Shown here one piece after another: positions 6,722 through 9,044 of a stretch of 9,044 nucleotides of DNA. Each line of letters opens with the position of its first letter. Position 1 is the stretch's first letter. Location: contig CAUFAM010000028.1 of the NCBI GenBank assembly GCA_959022875.1, positions 1 to 9,044 of the forward strand, in the 5' to 3' direction. The DNA comes from an uncultured Oscillospiraceae bacterium. Lineage in GTDB: Bacteria > Bacillota > Clostridia > Oscillospirales > Oscillospiraceae. Below the pieces are notes generated by a model that was not told the origin of the DNA, did no database searches, and worked only from the letters and a program-made list of their open reading frames with translations. A program made the position numbers and the translations under genes.

Positions 6722-7720
6722 TTACTTCTGGCCGGGCGCATAAGCCACAACAGTGCGGCGGTTGGGCTCCACACCGGTGGAATAGGTGGTGACATTGGGA
6801 TAGTCCTGAAGGGCGGTATGAATCACATGGCGCTCGTAGGCGTTCATGGGCTCCAGGGTCATGTTCTTGTGATACTTGACCACTTTGCCGGCCACCTTCA
6901 CGGCCAGGCGCTGGAGGGACTCCTCCCGCTTGGCCCGGTAGCCCTCGGCGTCCACATGGATGCGCACCCGCTTGGACAGCCCCCGGTTGACGGAGTAGCT
7001 GGTCAGCTGCTGGATGGCGTCCAGGGTCTCGCCCCGGCGGCCGATGATGGCGCCCAGGTCCTTGCCCTGGAGGATAACCTTGTAGTTGCCCTCGTCGGTA
7101 ACAAAGATCTCAGGGGCAGCCTCCACATGCAGATGCTCCATCAGGCCGGTAAGGAAGCCACGGATCTGAGCGGCCCGGGCATCGTCCTCAGCGGCAGGGG
7201 TCACATGGACAGGGGCGGCGGGAGCTGCCTTGGGGGCGCTGCCGATGATGACCTCATCCCCCTCCTGAAGGCGGTTTTTATTCTTGGGGCGGCGGGTTTT
7301 CTCCCGGCGCTCGGGGCGGGGCCGGCTGCTCTTGGGGGCATTCATGCCGGGCTTGGCAGCCAGAATGGTCTCCTCCTCCACAGGGGCGGACACGGCCTGG
7401 GCCTTTTCCTCCTTGGCCTGGGGAGCGGACAGCAGCACCGTCTCCTCCATTACGGCCTTCTCCTCCGCCGCAGGGGCGGCGGCGGGAACGGCCACGGGCT
7501 CCTGCTCCTCCAGAATCAGCTTCTTGGCGCAGGGAACCCCATTTTCCTCCTCATAGCTCACTCGGACCTTGGCGGGGTTGCTGCCGAAGCCCAAAAAGCC
7601 GGACTTTGCACGCTCGATGACTTCGATGGACACGTCATCCCGTTCCAGACCCAGCTGAAACAGGGCGGCGGAAATGGCATCCTCTTCGGAGCGACCGGTG
7701 GTTTCAATCCACTTCAACAT
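6722..7720 (-). CDS. jag: Jag/KhpB RNA-binding protein (SpoIIIJ-associated)
   Basis: Homologue of Jag (KhpB/EloR), a cytoplasmic RNA-binding protein normally encoded beside the YidC-type insertase and linked to cell elongation, division and sporulation in Firmicutes. Domains in order: an N-terminal Jag_N domain (1-56) with the typical KSGFLGFGSNPAKVRV end; a disordered linker (about 60-182) rich in Ala, Pro and Glu with a basic patch (130-150); a KH domain (about 183-257) with the GxxG loop GRRG at 227-230; and an R3H domain (about 260-328) with R297-x3-H301, followed by the conserved STGVEPNRRTVV. At 332 residues it is longer than B. subtilis Jag (about 208), the difference being the linker. 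The ATG overlaps the yidC TAA by one base (TAATG), and AAGGAGG lies inside the end of yidC, so translation is probably coupled. It ends just before a strong terminator. Confidence 0.96.
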   Translation of the reverse strand: MLKWIETTGRSEEDAISAALFQLGLERDDVSIEVIERAKSGFLGFGSNPAKVRVSYEEENGVPCAKKLILEEQEPVAVPAAAPAAEEKAVMEETVLLSAPQAKEEKAQAVSAPVEEETILAAKPGMNAPKSSRPRPERREKTRRPKNKNRLQEGDEVIIGSAPKAAPAAPVHVTPAAEDDARAAQIRGFLTGLMEHLHVEAAPEIFVTDEGNYKVILQGKDLGAIIGRRGETLDAIQQLTSYSVNRGLSKRVRIHVDAEGYRAKREESLQRLAVKVAGKVVKYHKNMTLEPMNAYERHVIHTALQDYPNVTTYSTGVEPNRRTVVAYAPGQK

Positions 7721-9044
7721 TATTCGGCCTCCTTCTTCTCGTCCTCGTCCACTTCTACCTCGACCTGTTCCACTTCCACCTCAACGGTTTCCATCTCCAC
7801 AGGCTGGGTATTCTCTTCCTCAGCGGGCGCGGGCTTGACTTCCTCAGGCTGAACGGGCTGCTCCACCACGGCGGGGGCCTGCACATCCTCCGTCTTGGGC
7901 TTGGGCTCTTCCTTCTTCTCTTCAGCCTTGGTCTTCTTTTTCTTGTCCTTGCCGGCGGCGGCAGCTTCCTGCTCCGCCCGGATCAGCTCATTGGGGTCCA
8001 CATAGGGGGTAACCCCGCCAAACCGGTCGGGAATATAGGCACGACCGCGGGCATAGGCACGGATGCCCTCCCGGCTGTCCTCTTTGTTGACACCCTCCTG
8101 GTCGGGCTCAGCCTTCTTCTGGCCGGGCTTCTTCTTGCCCCGGTTCTTCTTCTCTTCCTCCAGACGGCGGGCACGCTCCAGGCGGGCCTCCTCCTTCCGG
8201 CGCTTCTCCTCTTCCTTCTCCTCCTGCTCCCGCTTTTCGGCGGCGAGACGGGCGGCCTCATAGTCCTTCTTCAGCATCTTGGCGCAGATAACTTCCTGAA
8301 CCATGTTGACCAGGTACTGGGTCACCCAGTACACAGACAGACCGGCGGGAACGGTAAAGCCAATCCACAAAGACATGAGGGGCATCATCCACATCATCAT
8401 CTTGTTTGTGGATTCCATCTGCTTGTTCTGGGGCTGCTTGTTGTTCATCTGGTTGGTGGCCATGGACACCTTCATGGACAGGAAGGAGATGAAGGTGGAC
8501 ACCAGGGGCAGGATGAACAGACCCACAGAGGCCAGGGTGATTCCGCCGGCCCAGAAGTTCCAGGTGGGGATCTTGGACAGGTCCAGACCTAAGAACTGGA
8601 AGTTCAGCACAAACAGGCCGTCTCCGGCGCCGGCAAACTGGGCGTTCAGGGCAGCCTTCAGGCTCTCGATGTTGCTGGAATTGATGAGGGAGACCAGATA
8701 CATCTGGTTATAGGCGCCATTCTCAAAGATATGGGAGATCTTCCCGCTGGCCACCTGCTCCACCAGCTTGTCCATGGCGCTCTGGCTCATCCAGCCGTTG
8801 GCCACGGCCACGGTCTGCCAGTCCAGCTGGTCAGCCAGCAGCTGAATCTGCTCGGCAGACAGCTGCATGAAGTAGGTCAGAGGCTCACGGATAACGCCGT
8901 ACAGGGCGATCAGGACCACCATGGGGATCAGGGACCACAGGCAGCCGCCCATGGGGTTGACCTTCTCCCGCTCATAGAGCTTCTGAACCTCCAGGTTATA
9001 GCGCTCCCGGTCCTTGCCGTACTGCTTTTGCAGCTGCTGCATCT
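7720..9044 (-). CDS. yidC: YidC/Oxa1 family membrane protein insertase (SpoIIIJ-type), N terminus outside the window
   Basis: Membrane insertase that helps proteins enter the cytoplasmic membrane alone or with SecYEG; the SpoIIIJ paralogue is also needed for sporulation. The gene runs off the right edge. An estimated 60-80 N-terminal residues, including the first membrane span with the groove arginine, are missing, so the ATG at 9040-9042 is probably internal. Numbering from that Met: cytoplasmic hairpin 1-30, KVNPMGGC (27-34) leading into a span (35-53), a long outside loop (about 58-160), spans at about 165-188 and 216-233, and VPAGLSVYWVTQYL (231-244) starting the last one. A cytoplasmic tail of about 180 residues follows: a Glu/Lys/Arg coiled-coil-like stretch (259-303), a short ordered-looking motif (326-350) and an acidic end. 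The gene ends in TAATG, overlapping jag. In Gram-positive bacteria it usually follows rpmH, rnpA and yidD. Confidence 0.95.
   Translation of the reverse strand, partial: MQQLQKQYGKDRERYNLEVQKLYEREKVNPMGGCLWSLIPMVVLIALYGVIREPLTYFMQLSAEQIQLLADQLDWQTVAVANGWMSQSAMDKLVEQVASGKISHIFENGAYNQMYLVSLINSSNIESLKAALNAQFAGAGDGLFVLNFQFLGLDLSKIPTWNFWAGGITLASVGLFILPLVSTFISFLSMKVSMATNQMNNKQPQNKQMESTNKMMMWMMPLMSLWIGFTVPAGLSVYWVTQYLVNMVQEVICAKMLKKDYEAARLAAEKREQEEKEEEKRRKEEARLERARRLEEEKKNRGKKKPGQKKAEPDQEGVNKEDSREGIRAYARGRAYIPDRFGGVTPYVDPNELIRAEQEAAAAGKDKKKKTKAEEKKEEPKPKTEDVQAPAVVEQPVQPEEVKPAPAEEENTQPVEMETVEVEVEQVEVEVDEDEKKEAE
7728..7734 (-). promoter_or_regulatory. Ribosome binding site of jag inside the yidC 3' end
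   Basis: AAGGAGG (complement of the listed bases) lies seven bases before the jag ATG and within the last codons of yidC, encoding part of the acidic C-terminal residues. With the 1-base stop/start overlap this fixes the jag start and indicates translational coupling. Confidence 0.9.
7738..7800 (-). repeat. Three imperfect 21-base repeats encoding heptads at the end of yidC
   Basis: Three head-to-tail 21-base units encode the heptads VEMETVE, VEVEQVE and VEVDEDE (residues 415-435 of the visible YidC). The second and third units share 16 of 21 bases by eye; the first is more diverged. The repeat forms an alternating Val/Glu acidic segment at the very end of the tail, just upstream of the jag ribosome binding site. 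Confidence 0.7.

Noticed and set aside
7181..7543. A possible gene fusion in Jag, considered because of its length
   Set aside because: The extra sequence is a low-complexity linker with no domain; the Jag_N, KH and R3H order is standard.
6818..7852. A 344-codon open frame on the plus strand, opposite jag and the yidC end
   Set aside because: Low-complexity Gly/Leu/Ser composition mirroring the jag linker and the yidC repeats; no ribosome binding site or domain signal found.
8063..8263. A small Ser/Arg/Phe-rich plus-strand frame opposite the YidC coiled-coil
   Set aside because: It is the antisense of Glu/Lys/Arg codons (giving Phe/Leu/Ser runs) and has no independent support.

Overview
This is a densely packed, GC-rich bacterial chromosome segment. 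The largest gap between genes is about 69 bases. I see no tRNA, rRNA, CRISPR array, insertion sequence, phage gene or toxin/defence module. The gene content points to a Gram-positive, probably spore-forming member of the Clostridia: RicT (YaaT), a zinc-type HolB, a YaaO-type decarboxylase, and a YidC/SpoIIIJ insertase with Jag/KhpB. The high GC, alanine-rich linkers and AGGAGG-type ribosome binding sites would fit a gut Oscillospiraceae/Ruminococcaceae-like genome. That placement is inference, not proof.

The left end (1-2087, plus strand) holds two closely spaced genes: a fumarylacetoacetate-hydrolase-family enzyme and a lipid-anchored glycoside hydrolase family 3 enzyme of the NagZ type. They meet the minus-strand block at a compact bidirectional terminator whose A and T tracts contribute to the stop codons of both convergent genes.

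The rest (2120-9044) is on the minus strand. In order of transcription it reads: yidC/spoIIIJ (5' end cut by the window edge), jag/khpB (1-base overlap with yidC), a strong intrinsic terminator, a yaaO-like Orn/Lys/Arg decarboxylase-family gene, holB (clamp loader delta prime), ricT (RNA-processing complex subunit), a possible weaker terminator, and an AEC-family permease. yaaO-holB-ricT is a shortened version of the Bacillus subtilis yaaO-tmk-yaaQ-yaaR-holB-yaaT order. yidC-jag is the usual pair downstream of rpmH-rnpA near the replication origin. Together they suggest that dnaA/oriC lies not far beyond the right edge.

Functionally the minus-strand block covers membrane protein insertion (YidC), RNA binding (Jag), DNA replication (HolB) and RNase Y-linked RNA maturation (RicT). 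YidC, Jag and RicT all carry unusually long, charged, low-complexity tails or linkers. These tails, the regulation of the terminator-separated yaaO operon and an extra cysteine cluster in RicT are the points most worth a second look. I did not find convincing evidence of a wholly new biological system; this is mainly a housekeeping region with lineage-specific elaborations.
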